Source: Amphritea balenae
Lineage (GTDB): Bacteria; Pseudomonadota; Gammaproteobacteria; Pseudomonadales; Balneatricaceae
NCBI RefSeq assembly: GCF_003858655.1
Contig: NZ_RQXV01000005.1
Span: forward strand, 186,001 to 250,000
Length of the DNA: 64,000 nt
Direction: 5' to 3'
The notes below the pieces were generated by a model. That model worked only from the letters and a program-made list of their open reading frames with translations. It did not search any database and was not told the DNA's origin. A program made the translations under genes and the position numbers. Positions 53,223 to 62,053 of this stretch are shown here, one piece after another (position 1 is the first letter of the stretch; the number at the start of each line of letters is the position of its first letter).

Positions 53223-53906
53223 AACTAGCCAATTAAAATAACTCGGCACTTTATGATCAAAAAATACTTCTTTCAATCCTGAAAGCAGACATACTCATAA
53301 ATTTTGGGTTCGGCAGCTATGTGCCAAATCCGGACTTTTAGTGTTCGCTAATATAGCACCGCACCTGCCAACACAAAGTTCCAATAGCGGACGCTGAATG
53401 TTTACCTATCAGAGCTTCAGTTTGCGGCTCCTGTCGACCTAATGCTGATTTCCATCTGGCCTGCCAGGGAAATTGTCGCAACTTCAAGTTCACCTATACT
53501 CAGACGCCCGATCAGAGGCTATCTGGGCTTTAGTCTGCGACTGGAGTCGACACATACCAGGCATTAACGAACCTCAACCTTTGGGAGTTGTCTTGGTTGA
53601 CAGCAGGGTTGGGGGATGACCTAGAAGCCTGTATGTGAATCGAGAGGAGAAGAACAATGGCACAGCTTCAGGCTCAAGTAGTGGGCGTCTGCGGTTAAAT
53701 CCGTTTCGCATCACAAAAGCAAATTCCTATCCCTATCCCTCGAAAGCGGACTACACTTTCCAGATACGGGCCCTGTTCTTCGGGCAGGGATGATAGGAAG
53801 GTTGTTTTGCGACGGTTCGTACAATTGGTGTACCGACAGCCCCCTGAATATCGGTATAGCATGACATTCCGGGCCAGAAGACGCTGTCATGATATGGGGT
53901 TGAGCA
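53223..53906. other. Gene-free left flank of the act operon, with GCGGAC-type repeats
   Basis: No gene is supported here. It contains AGCGGACGCTGAA (53386-53398), whose exact reverse complement lies at 62482-62494 beyond the act operon. It also contains CGAAAGCGGAC near 53739, matched in inverted orientation near 62375. A 13-codon frame (MAQLQAQVVGVCG, from 53658) follows a GAGGAG-like site but is too short to trust. CCTATC is repeated near 53730. Most likely a decayed mobile-element or recombination border. Confidence 0.45.
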
Positions 53907-54446
53907 ATGTCTATTTCCGTTCTTCCTGCGCTTGACGCGTCCAAAAAAGCGGTAGGGATATTCGTTGTCGGTCTGATTGCGTTTGTGATCGGTTATTGGG
54001 TGAACAGGAACTACTTTTCCGACGCCACGCCGGTCCAGCCCATTGAATTCAGCCACAGGATCCATGCAGGGGAGAATCAGATACCCTGCATGTACTGTCA
54101 TCTGTACGCGAGGTCATCGAGAGTTGCCGGAGTCCCCAGTGTGCACAAGTGTATAAACTGCCATAAGGTGATCGCCACTGGCCGTGCGGAGATAAATAAG
54201 CTATTTAATTACTGGAACGAAAAAAAACCTATTCCCTGGATAAAGGTTCATGACCTTCCTGACTTCGTCTATTTTTCGCACAAGCGACATGTGAGGGGAG
54301 GCGTACAGTGCCAGACGTGTCACGGCCCTGTTGAAGAGATGAACAGAGTAACGCGGCTGGCTTCTTTGCAGATGGGATGGTGCCTGGAATGCCATCGTGC
54401 AAAAAAGGTCGAAAACGGTCGTGATTGCTGGACCTGCCACAAGTAA
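53907..54446 (+). CDS. actA: Alternative complex III subunit ActA, pentaheme cytochrome c
   Basis: A 179-residue membrane-anchored multiheme cytochrome with one N-terminal membrane segment (about 15-35). It has five CxxCH sites: CMYCH, CINCH, CQTCH, CLECH and CWTCH. Extra histidines (FSHRIHAG, FSHKRHVRG) fit axial ligands. This is the pentaheme ActA of alternative complex III, which passes electrons from the Fe-S arm towards a periplasmic cytochrome acceptor. First gene of the act operon; GGGGTTGAG precedes ATG. Confidence 0.92.
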   Translation: MSISVLPALDASKKAVGIFVVGLIAFVIGYWVNRNYFSDATPVQPIEFSHRIHAGENQIPCMYCHLYARSSRVAGVPSVHKCINCHKVIATGRAEINKLFNYWNEKKPIPWIKVHDLPDFVYFSHKRHVRGGVQCQTCHGPVEEMNRVTRLASLQMGWCLECHRAKKVENGRDCWTCHK

Positions 54447-54505
54447 TACATTCAGTGTTACAGCCGTGTTTTTGATGTGTGTGATTGCCGAATTAGGGTG
54501 ATGTG

Positions 54506-56827
54506 ATGCTCAATCTGAACCGCAGAGACTTCTTCAAGCTGATCGGCGCCGGCAGTATCGGCACTGGCGCCGGTTTTCTTTTGGGTGAAAGCATGAAAAA
54601 CCCGGTTGAGCTACTGATCCCCTACCTCATTCCACCTGAAGATATCGTTCCCGGTGTTGCCACTTGGTATAACACGGTCTGCAACCAATGCGGCGCAGGC
54701 TGTGGTGTGATGGTCAAGGTCATGGAGGGACGGGCGAAGAAGATTGAAGGCAACCCCGCCCACCCGGTCAATCAGGGCAAGCTCTGCCCTCTGGGTCAGG
54801 CGGGCCTGCAGGTGCTCTATAACCCTGATCGCTTGAGGAACCCCTTGAAACGAACCGGTGAGCGGGGGAGCGGGAAGTTTCAGGAGATACCCTGGGAAGA
54901 GGCACTCACCACCCTGGCAGACCGTGTGGGTGGCCTCAGCGGCCCGGGTGCGTCGGACAGGGTTCATTTGCTGAGTGGTCGGGCAGGAGGTCACCTGGAT
55001 GAGCTGTTCTCTCGCTTTATGGATCAGCTGGGCAGTCGCAGTTACCTCCAGTATGAATTTGCTCATCCGCACAATCTCTATCTGGCGAACAAGCTCCTGT
55101 TCGATGAGGAGCGACTGCCCTATTACGATATAAAGAACACCCAGTATCTGCTGTCTTTTGGTGCCGACTATCTGACGTCCTGGCTATCGCCGGTACATCA
55201 TGGCCTGAGCTACGGACACATGCGCCAGGGACGTCCCGGGCGGCGGGGAAAATTTGTTCAAGTCGAGCCCCGTCTCTCCCTGACCGGTGCCAATGCGGAT
55301 GAATGGGTACCGGCCAAGCCTGGAACCGAAGGGCTTCTAGCCCTGGGCATCGCACACCTGATGGTCAGAAACGGTCATTATGAAGGGGACGATCAGGATA
55401 AATGGTCCAGGGCTTTGGACGAATACACGCCGGAGCGGGTATCCCGTCAGACAGGCGTTGATGCCCAGAGGCTTGCCAGCATCGCCGAAGAGTTTGCCCG
55501 CAGCCGTCCCAGTCTGGCCATTGGCGGCGGCACCGCCGCCAATCATACCAATGGCGTCTCCAACCTTGTTGCCTTCAATAGCCTGAACTATCTGGCAGGC
55601 AATCTGCAAAAGCCAGGCGGCATCCTATTTAATCCGCCCTCTGATTCGCCCAGCCTCCTTTCGGCCTCACCCCACAAGTCGCAAGCACCTTATGCCCGCC
55701 TGCTGGCGTTGATGGAGCGTCTATCAAAAACGAAGGACTCGCTCCTGCTGCTCCACCATTGCAACCCGTTGTTCAATTTGCCCGACACTGTCGAGATCAA
55801 GGCCGCCTTTCAGAATGCCGGAATGATCGTCAGCCTCACCAATTTCATGGATGAGTCCACGATGATGGCCGACCTGGTATTACCCACCCACAGCTATCTG
55901 GAGAGCTGGGGGGACGATGTGCCTGAACCCGGCGTCGGCTTCCCGGTGGCGGCAATATCCCAGCCGGTGGTAGCGCCCCTCTACGACACCCGCGCAGCAG
56001 GGGATATCCTGCTGTTGCTGGCTGACAAAATCGGCGGTGATGTCAGGAATGCCCTGCCCTGGAGCAACATGGAAGCGTACCTGAAGAGCGCCTGGAAAAG
56101 GATCTATGTCGAAAAAGGAGCGGTCATCGAGAGCAGCACCTTTGAGTCGTTCTGGAAAGCCGTTTTGCAGGCGGGCGTGTGGGGAGAAACCGGGTCGAAG
56201 GACGCACCCGGGGTCCGGATTTCCGGTAAGCACCTGCTCTCCCAACTGGCATACGAGGCACCACGATTTGCGGGCGATCAGGAGGCCTATCCCTATATCC
56301 TGCATCCCTTTGTGAGCCAGGCCTTCCATGACGGGCGCGGGGCCAATCTGCCCTGGATGCAGGAACTACCGGACCCGACAACCAGCGTGGTTTACGGTTC
56401 CTGGGTGGAGCTGAATCCCAGGACGGCGATGCATTTGGGGATAAGGGAAGGCGATCTGCTCTGGGTCGAGTCACCCACCGGCAAGATCAAGGTGCCGGCC
56501 TACCTGTATCCGGCGATCATGCCTGGCGTGGTGGCGATGCCTATCGGCCAGGGGCACAGCGCCTACGGCCAGTATGCCAAGGGGCGAGGAGCCAACCCCA
56601 TCCAGATCCTCGCGCCCCTGACGGATGTAAAATCCGGTGCCCTGGCCTGGGCCGCGACCCGGGTCAGAATCACCAAGACAGGAGAGCGGGTGGAAATCCT
56701 TAAGACTGATGGTACCCCCCGAGAGTTGGGGAGAAATATCACCGGCAAGCGGATAACGATGATACCGATCGACGCTTCACCAGGGGAATTAGCAAGCAAT
56801 CGTGTTACGGGACCCAACAAGGGGTAG
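54506..56827 (+). CDS. actB1: Alternative complex III subunit ActB1 (molybdopterin-oxidoreductase-like)
   Basis: A 773-residue periplasmic subunit with a Tat signal (NRRDFFKLIGAGS). It is homologous to molybdopterin oxidoreductases, but the usual Mo-ligand position (region ANKLLFDEERLPYYD) has no Cys or Ser ligand in sight, so it probably binds no molybdenum, as known for ActB. It does keep a full N-terminal Fe-S motif C59-x2-C62-x3-C66-x27-C94. In many organisms ActB is a fusion; here the ferredoxin half is a separate gene 30 nt downstream. ATG 54506 is preferred to the GTG one codon before. Confidence 0.9.
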   Translation: MLNLNRRDFFKLIGAGSIGTGAGFLLGESMKNPVELLIPYLIPPEDIVPGVATWYNTVCNQCGAGCGVMVKVMEGRAKKIEGNPAHPVNQGKLCPLGQAGLQVLYNPDRLRNPLKRTGERGSGKFQEIPWEEALTTLADRVGGLSGPGASDRVHLLSGRAGGHLDELFSRFMDQLGSRSYLQYEFAHPHNLYLANKLLFDEERLPYYDIKNTQYLLSFGADYLTSWLSPVHHGLSYGHMRQGRPGRRGKFVQVEPRLSLTGANADEWVPAKPGTEGLLALGIAHLMVRNGHYEGDDQDKWSRALDEYTPERVSRQTGVDAQRLASIAEEFARSRPSLAIGGGTAANHTNGVSNLVAFNSLNYLAGNLQKPGGILFNPPSDSPSLLSASPHKSQAPYARLLALMERLSKTKDSLLLLHHCNPLFNLPDTVEIKAAFQNAGMIVSLTNFMDESTMMADLVLPTHSYLESWGDDVPEPGVGFPVAAISQPVVAPLYDTRAAGDILLLLADKIGGDVRNALPWSNMEAYLKSAWKRIYVEKGAVIESSTFESFWKAVLQAGVWGETGSKDAPGVRISGKHLLSQLAYEAPRFAGDQEAYPYILHPFVSQAFHDGRGANLPWMQELPDPTTSVVYGSWVELNPRTAMHLGIREGDLLWVESPTGKIKVPAYLYPAIMPGVVAMPIGQGHSAYGQYAKGRGANPIQILAPLTDVKSGALAWAATRVRITKTGERVEILKTDGTPRELGRNITGKRITMIPIDASPGELASNRVTGPNKG

Positions 56828-56857
56828 ACCTGATATGAGTTTTAAGGAGGTTTGGCA

Positions 56858-57607
56858 ATGAGCGATTCCGATTCCATCAAAGAAAAATGGAAGAAATACC
56901 GAAACCCAGGATATCAGGATAAGTTCGACTATAGCTGGGGCATGGTGATTGACCTGGACCGATGCACGGGTTGCGAGGCCTGCGTCACGGCTTGCCAGGC
57001 CGAGAACAACCTTCCCATCGTTGGCGAAGAGGGTTTTAGATCAGGCCGGGAAATCAAATGGATCAGGATAGAGCGGTATTGGGATGGGGAGTATCCTGAT
57101 ATTAAGCTGCGATTCATTCCCATGCTGTGCCAACACTGTGACAACGCCCCCTGTGAACCGGTTTGCCCCGTCTATGCTACCTACCACAATCAGGATGGTC
57201 TCAACGTCCAGGTCTATAATCGTTGTATCGGCACACGTTCCTGCGCCGCTTATTGTCCCTATGACGCCAGGTCTTTCAACTGGTTTAGTTTCACCTGGGA
57301 TAAGCCGCTGGACGAACAGCTTAACCCGGACGTTACTGTCCGGGAAAAGGGGGTTATGGAAAAATGCACCTTTTGTATCCAGCGAATCAGGCAGGCCAAG
57401 GACACGGCCAAAGACCAGAACAGGCGCGTTCGGGATGGTGAGGTCCAGCCGGCCTGTGTCCAGAGCTGTCCCACCCAGGCCCTGGTCTTCGGCGACCGCA
57501 ACGACCCCGACAGCGCGGTATCCAAATTGGCGCAGAATCCACGGGGGTACCAAGTCCTGAAGGAGTTGAACACCAATCCGTCAATCATTTATCTGAAGAA
57601 CCTCTAA
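56858..57607 (+). CDS. actB2: Alternative complex III subunit ActB2 (iron-sulfur protein)
   Basis: A 249-residue ferredoxin-like subunit. Cysteine groups: CTGCEACVTAC, CQHCDNAPCEPVCP, CIGTRSCAAYCPY (one usual cysteine replaced, as often seen in this family and consistent with a 3Fe-4S centre) and CTFC ... CVQSCPTQ. It corresponds to the C-terminal half of fused ActB and would carry electrons between the quinol site and the hemes. No signal peptide; probably exported with ActB1. AAGGAGG lies 7 nt before ATG 56858. Confidence 0.92.
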   Translation: MSDSDSIKEKWKKYRNPGYQDKFDYSWGMVIDLDRCTGCEACVTACQAENNLPIVGEEGFRSGREIKWIRIERYWDGEYPDIKLRFIPMLCQHCDNAPCEPVCPVYATYHNQDGLNVQVYNRCIGTRSCAAYCPYDARSFNWFSFTWDKPLDEQLNPDVTVREKGVMEKCTFCIQRIRQAKDTAKDQNRRVRDGEVQPACVQSCPTQALVFGDRNDPDSAVSKLAQNPRGYQVLKELNTNPSIIYLKNL

Positions 57608-57626
57608 TTAAAAAAAGTGCGGGGAG

Positions 57627-58952
57627 ATGCGTCAATTAAAGAAACCAACCTATGCCCAAGTCAATGACGACATCGTCAGGACTTTGGTGGAAACGGGACC
57701 GAGATACTATTTAGCCCTGGGAACAGCCCTGTTGGTGAGTATCGTCTTGTTTTTTTTACCCTGGTACTATCAGTTAAGGACCGGCGTCGGGCTTGCCGGT
57801 ATGAACCAGCCAAACGTCTGGGGTTCCTATCTGGCCAACTTTGTCTTCTGGATCGGCTTGAGTCATTCCGGCACCCTGCTGTCGGCGGTGCTGCATATCA
57901 CCCAGAGCCCATGGCGCAAGGCGATCTACCGGAGTGCCGAAGCGATGACGCTGTTTGCTCTGATCATCGCATCGCTCTGTCTTTTTGTGCACCTGGGACG
58001 ATCCTGGTTTCTCCACTGGGCGCTTCCCTATCCCAACCAGATGGAGCTCTGGCCAAACTTTCGTTCGCCTCTGCTGTTCGATGTGATGGCCATCACCGCC
58101 TATCTGACCGGCAGCTCGGTTTTCCTGTATGTCGGGGCGATACCTGATTTTGCCGCGGTCAGGGACCGGGTCTGCGGCTGGCGAAAGAATCTGTATACGC
58201 TCCTATCTCTGGGTTGGCGGGGGACCGATATGGAGTGGCATCGTTTGGGCGTCGCCTACACTTTTCTCGCCGTTTTGATCATTCCGTTGGCAGTCTCCGT
58301 ACATAGCGTGGTCTCCTGGGATTTTGCCATGTCAATCGTGCCAGGACTCCACCACACGGTCTTTGCCCCCTATTTCGTGGTTGGTGCCATCTACTCCGGA
58401 ACCGCCGGGATCGTCACTATGATGTTCCTGCTGCGCAAATACTTCTCCCTGGAAAGCTATATCACCACAACGCACTTCAATAATCTGGGCAAACTACTGC
58501 TGCTGCTTTCGCTGCTCTGGGCCTATATCAACATGCTGGAGATTTTTACCGGCTGGTACAGTGGCAGTTCGGCTCAGATAGAGACGCTTAACTATAAACT
58601 CTTCGGCTATTACGCACCGCTGTTCTGGGGCATGGTTCTGTTCTGCGCCATCATCCCCCTGGCGTTGATAGTGAAGAAGGTCAGAACCTCCCTGATAACG
58701 ATGCTGATCATATCCGTGCTCATCAATATCGGTATGTATATTGAGCGGTTGCTGATTCTGACGACCTCTCTGTCACGCAAGTACCTGCCAGACTACTGGG
58801 GCATCTACACGCCGACTCTGGTAGAGATTTCGATTTTTATCGGTTCTGTGGCACTGTTCATTTGTTTTTTCCTGGTGTTTGTCAAAATCGTGCCCAGCGT
58901 TTCCATGTATGAAGTCAAGGAAACTCTGGATACACCGGACAGGAGACGTTAG
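57627..58952 (+). CDS. actC: Alternative complex III membrane subunit ActC (NrfD/PsrC-like)
   Basis: A 441-residue polytopic membrane protein with about ten helices, of the NrfD/PsrC family that holds the quinol site in complex III-like and polysulfide-reductase-like complexes. Typical text includes NFVFWIGLSHSGTLLSAVLH and the helix with HLGRSWFLHW. The GGGGAG ribosome site abuts the ATG with no spacing, which is odd. ActF at 60000 is its homologue. The actD ATG follows the stop directly. Confidence 0.92.
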   Translation: MRQLKKPTYAQVNDDIVRTLVETGPRYYLALGTALLVSIVLFFLPWYYQLRTGVGLAGMNQPNVWGSYLANFVFWIGLSHSGTLLSAVLHITQSPWRKAIYRSAEAMTLFALIIASLCLFVHLGRSWFLHWALPYPNQMELWPNFRSPLLFDVMAITAYLTGSSVFLYVGAIPDFAAVRDRVCGWRKNLYTLLSLGWRGTDMEWHRLGVAYTFLAVLIIPLAVSVHSVVSWDFAMSIVPGLHHTVFAPYFVVGAIYSGTAGIVTMMFLLRKYFSLESYITTTHFNNLGKLLLLLSLLWAYINMLEIFTGWYSGSSAQIETLNYKLFGYYAPLFWGMVLFCAIIPLALIVKKVRTSLITMLIISVLINIGMYIERLLILTTSLSRKYLPDYWGIYTPTLVEISIFIGSVALFICFFLVFVKIVPSVSMYEVKETLDTPDRRR

Positions 58953-59483
58953 ATGGCAGCGGAGCTATTGGGTCTTTTTTCCCATGCAGACCAGGCGCTG
59001 AAGGCGGCCGGGGGGCTTAGGGACACCGGTTTCCAGGAGATCAGCCTGATGTCCCCGACCCCTCTTCACGGTGTCGAGCAGGTACTCGGCAGGAAAACCT
59101 CGGCTATCAAACGGTTCACCTTTTTCGGCATGCTTACCGGCTTACTGGCTGGTTTTCTGCTTGCCGCGGGCACTGCGACTCTCTATTTGTTGCCCACCGG
59201 GGGCAGGCCGATTATCCCCATTCCTCCATATCTGGTGATCAGTTATGAGGTCGGTATTCTTTTCGCTGTGCTGGCCACCCTGTTCGGTTTCCTGGTCAGT
59301 GCCAGGCTGCCGGCCTTGAGAGAGAGGCACTATACCCCTGAAACCCATATAGACCGGTTCGGCATTCTGGTCACCTGTAGTTCGGAACAGGACGCCGAAC
59401 GGGCTCGCACGATTATTTTGGCGGCCGGTGCCGAAGAGATCAGGCAGTTGGAGTACTTAGGAAAAAAATCACATGAGCAATAA
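58953..59483 (+). CDS. actD: Alternative complex III subunit ActD (DUF3341)
   Basis: A 176-residue protein with two membrane helices (about 50-75 and 90-115). The cytoplasmic N-terminal part (ELLGLFSHADQALKAAGGLR) and the C-terminal part (RFGILVTCSSEQDAERARTI) resemble the DUF3341 ferredoxin-like fold. It starts immediately after the actC stop and overlaps actE by 11 nt, which indicates tight coupling. Structural subunit without cofactor. Confidence 0.9.
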   Translation: MAAELLGLFSHADQALKAAGGLRDTGFQEISLMSPTPLHGVEQVLGRKTSAIKRFTFFGMLTGLLAGFLLAAGTATLYLLPTGGRPIIPIPPYLVISYEVGILFAVLATLFGFLVSARLPALRERHYTPETHIDRFGILVTCSSEQDAERARTIILAAGAEEIRQLEYLGKKSHEQ

Positions 59484-60003
59484 CCTCGGCCTGAAGTGGC
59501 TCTTGATCATGCTGACCGTATTCGGCATTCCGGATACGGGGTGGGGATTGCCCTGGGATAAGGATATGTTTAATCAGCCCTCGATAAAGCCCCAGGAAAC
59601 CGACGTGAGTGTCCCCCTCTCTTCAGTTCCCGTGGCGGGAGAAGCGTCCTTGCCGGTGCCGCAGACGATAGGGGAACTGGTCGCTGCAAGGATCGCGGCA
59701 TCAGCGCTGGTTAATCCGGTCGCTGTGACCTCAGGCTCCCTGGCGGAAGGCAAGTTCTTTTACCAAACCTATTGCCAGGTATGCCATGGACAGGGAGGGC
59801 GCGGTGACGGGCCGGTCGGGAAAAAGTTTGTTCCGCCGCCCATGGACCTGACCCTGACTTATGTACAGAGCCAGCCGGATGGACAACTGTTTTACACCAT
59901 CACCCACGGTAGTGTGGTGATGCCTTACTATCGGGATGCCATGAGCGTGGAGGAGCGCTGGCACCTGGTCAACTATCTCAAGGGGGCACTTATCCAACCA
60001 TGA
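59473..60003 (+). CDS. actE: Alternative complex III subunit ActE, monoheme cytochrome c
   Basis: A 176-residue exported cytochrome c. The signal peptide ends near TGWG, there is a Pro-rich linker, and the single heme site is CQVCHGQGGRGDGPVG. The probable Met ligand is in GSVVMPYYRD. Unlike the lipoprotein ActE described for some bacteria, no lipobox cysteine is seen. It overlaps actD by 11 nt and actF by 4 nt. It would link ActA to a soluble cytochrome or an oxidase. Confidence 0.9.
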   Translation: MSNNLGLKWLLIMLTVFGIPDTGWGLPWDKDMFNQPSIKPQETDVSVPLSSVPVAGEASLPVPQTIGELVAARIAASALVNPVAVTSGSLAEGKFFYQTYCQVCHGQGGRGDGPVGKKFVPPPMDLTLTYVQSQPDGQLFYTITHGSVVMPYYRDAMSVEERWHLVNYLKGALIQP

Positions 60004-61265
60004 ACGGTACAGAGGACACCGAGTACAGATCGACTGGCGGCGTACACCACCTTGGCGCACTTCATCTTAGAGTAGCGGCCGTGTTGGCTGGTCTTTTCCT
60101 GATCGGTTTGGCAGCGTTCGTTTTTGCCCCTGGCAAGGGTTCGGATGGAGCAGGCTGGGGAATATTTACCATTAACCTGCTCTTCCTTATGGGGGTGACG
60201 CAGGCCGGCGTTGCGTTCGCGGCTATCATGCGCCTTGCCAAAGCGGAATGGAGCAAGGTGTTCTATCGACTTGCCGAAGCTACGACCCTCGCCTTCCTGC
60301 CGTTTGCCATTGCTGGCTTCCTGGCGATCTACGGATTTGGTAGGGAAGACCTTTTTTACTGGCTGTCATCTTCAGCCCCCCATCATCCCTGGCTCAGTGC
60401 GCCCTTGCTGCTATCACGCAATCTAGGCGCACTCCTGGTCTTCTATGGTGTCAGCACGCTCTATTTCCTTCTGGCACGGCTGCCCGATCTTCACAATCAA
60501 GCCACTGAGATAGATCCATACGGGAACAACTGGCTTTGTCAAAAGCTTCGGTCCTTTCATATCGGCAGGGATCCCATGCGTCTGCAGCGTTATCTTTATG
60601 GCCTCTCGCCCGTTGTTCTGATTGCTTTTGTGGTTGCCAATACCTTGATCGCCTGGGACTTCGGCATGATGATCGTACCTCACTGGCACAGCACCGCCTT
60701 GCCGATTTTTTACTGGGTTGAAAACCTTTATGCTGGCATGGCTCTGCTCGTTATCCTGGCTGCGCTGCTCTCCTTGAAGATTCAGGGAGGCTTCGTTATC
60801 GATAGGTCGGCGATAGTTCCCTCTCTGAAAAGCATGGGTATCATGCTGACCGGATTCACCCTGTTGTGGCTCTATATCTTCTGGTCCCAGTTTTTCGTAA
60901 TCTGGTTCGGTGACCTACCTCATGAAACCCAGCCCCTTTGGCAGCAAATGTATGGGCATTATTCGCTTTTGTTCTGGATCATGATGTCATGCGCCTTCTT
61001 CATTCCCTTCGGGACGCTTATCTTCGCCAGGTTTAAAACCTCTTTACGCGCTATGGTCAGCATCGCGCTAATCATCAATGCAGGTATCTGGCTCAACAAA
61101 TATTTACTGGTGATGCCTGTGTTATCAACGCGGCACTGGCCTTTCACCTCTTTGGAGGAGTTCGCATTGACAGTGGGTTTGCTATCAGGATTTCTATGTG
61201 CTCTGCTGTTTATTTTCAGAGCCTTTCCCATAGTTGCACAAAGGGAACAGGACAAAATTCGCTAA
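60000..61265 (+). CDS. actF: Alternative complex III membrane subunit ActF
   Basis: A 421-residue ten-helix membrane protein homologous to ActC. It shows INLLFLMGVTQAGVAFAAIMRLAKAEWSK-type text (residues about 55-85) and FKTSLRAMVSIALIINAGIW near the end. It overlaps actE by 4 nt (ATGA) and is the last gene of the operon. It probably contributes a second, possibly non-catalytic, quinone or proton-channel half. No cytochrome oxidase genes follow. Confidence 0.9.
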   Translation: MNGTEDTEYRSTGGVHHLGALHLRVAAVLAGLFLIGLAAFVFAPGKGSDGAGWGIFTINLLFLMGVTQAGVAFAAIMRLAKAEWSKVFYRLAEATTLAFLPFAIAGFLAIYGFGREDLFYWLSSSAPHHPWLSAPLLLSRNLGALLVFYGVSTLYFLLARLPDLHNQATEIDPYGNNWLCQKLRSFHIGRDPMRLQRYLYGLSPVVLIAFVVANTLIAWDFGMMIVPHWHSTALPIFYWVENLYAGMALLVILAALLSLKIQGGFVIDRSAIVPSLKSMGIMLTGFTLLWLYIFWSQFFVIWFGDLPHETQPLWQQMYGHYSLLFWIMMSCAFFIPFGTLIFARFKTSLRAMVSIALIINAGIWLNKYLLVMPVLSTRHWPFTSLEEFALTVGLLSGFLCALLFIFRAFPIVAQREQDKIR

Positions 61266-61600
61266 GACCTACACCACATTCAATTGAGTGTACCTGCCGA
61301 GCCGAAGTGAGGACCTATCGCGGATAAGTGAAATAAAGGCAGGAAGTCACAAGCAAAATCTCCAATTTCGTATAGGCATCACCGAAGAAGAACTCTTGGA
61401 ATCGAACCATCCCAACATCCATCGCCAGACGTGGACAGGCAATGAAGAGGGTTTACCTTTAACCGACAGCTGAGTTACGAAACCGACGAAGTTATCAACC
61501 TGGAAAAAAGCTGGTTAAGGCCAACTGAACACCTCGCGAGAAGCGGGCATTACTTTTGTTTTGGACAAGAAAGGAGTACCGAACAATCCCCCAAGTGGAA
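61266..61600. other. Gene-free stretch after actF
   Basis: No gene is supported. A 61-codon plus-strand frame at 61288-61473 and short continuing frames after it (containing LPLTDS and VLDKKGVPNNPP-like text) might be remnants of a broken gene, but none can be named. No clear terminator is seen after actF. Confidence 0.4.
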
Positions 61601-62053
61601 CTATTTGTCGGTATAAAACGTCTGCCGAAACTTGACCGACAGTTTCTGATCGGAGCCCTCAGGGCTAACTTGCACTGAGAAATCAAGCATCTCCTGATTT
61701 TGTACACTCAGTTCGCCCAGATAATAGATGGCGTTGGATTCCTGCACTTCCCGCATTTTAATTTTACGCACTTGTCCGATCAGATTTCGTACTTCACTGG
61801 TCACCACCGCCCGGAGAGGTTGCACAGAGGTCCCCATGATTTTTTTCTGTACAACGATATTCATGAGTGCCCGATGGCGACTGCGCTTGATGCTATAGGT
61901 CTCAGTTACTTTTGGATCCAGCATATCGGTCTGGAAGACGTTGTAGTGCACCACATAATCACCAAAATCCTGCTTTCTTTCGGCCTGAACCACAAATGGC
62001 ACAACGGTCAACAGAATAAGCAGGTATTTCAGAAAGATATGACCCCGGCGCAT
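61601..62053 (-). CDS. DUF4426 family exported protein
   Basis: A 150-residue periplasmic protein with a cleavable signal peptide (ends PFVVQA, about residue 23). The following sequence matches DUF4426 as I recall it (KQDFGDYVVHYNVFQTDMLD, and LSVKFRQTFYTD at the end). In Pseudomonas-like genomes this family usually sits with metW and rdgB; here it is isolated next to the act operon, on the opposite strand. AAGGAGAAGCTC gives a good start. Function unknown. Confidence 0.87.
   Translation of the reverse strand: MRRGHIFLKYLLILLTVVPFVVQAERKQDFGDYVVHYNVFQTDMLDPKVTETYSIKRSRHRALMNIVVQKKIMGTSVQPLRAVVTSEVRNLIGQVRKIKMREVQESNAIYYLGELSVQNQEMLDFSVQVSPEGSDQKLSVKFRQTFYTDK

Noticed and set aside
53540-53700. 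3' end of a group II intron in the left act flank
   Set aside because: No domain V hairpin consensus and no reverse transcriptase frame.
54506-57607. Polysulfide, thiosulfate or formate reductase
   Set aside because: The pentaheme ActA, DUF3341, monoheme ActE and second NrfD-like subunit in the same operon fit alternative complex III, and the Mo ligand appears absent.
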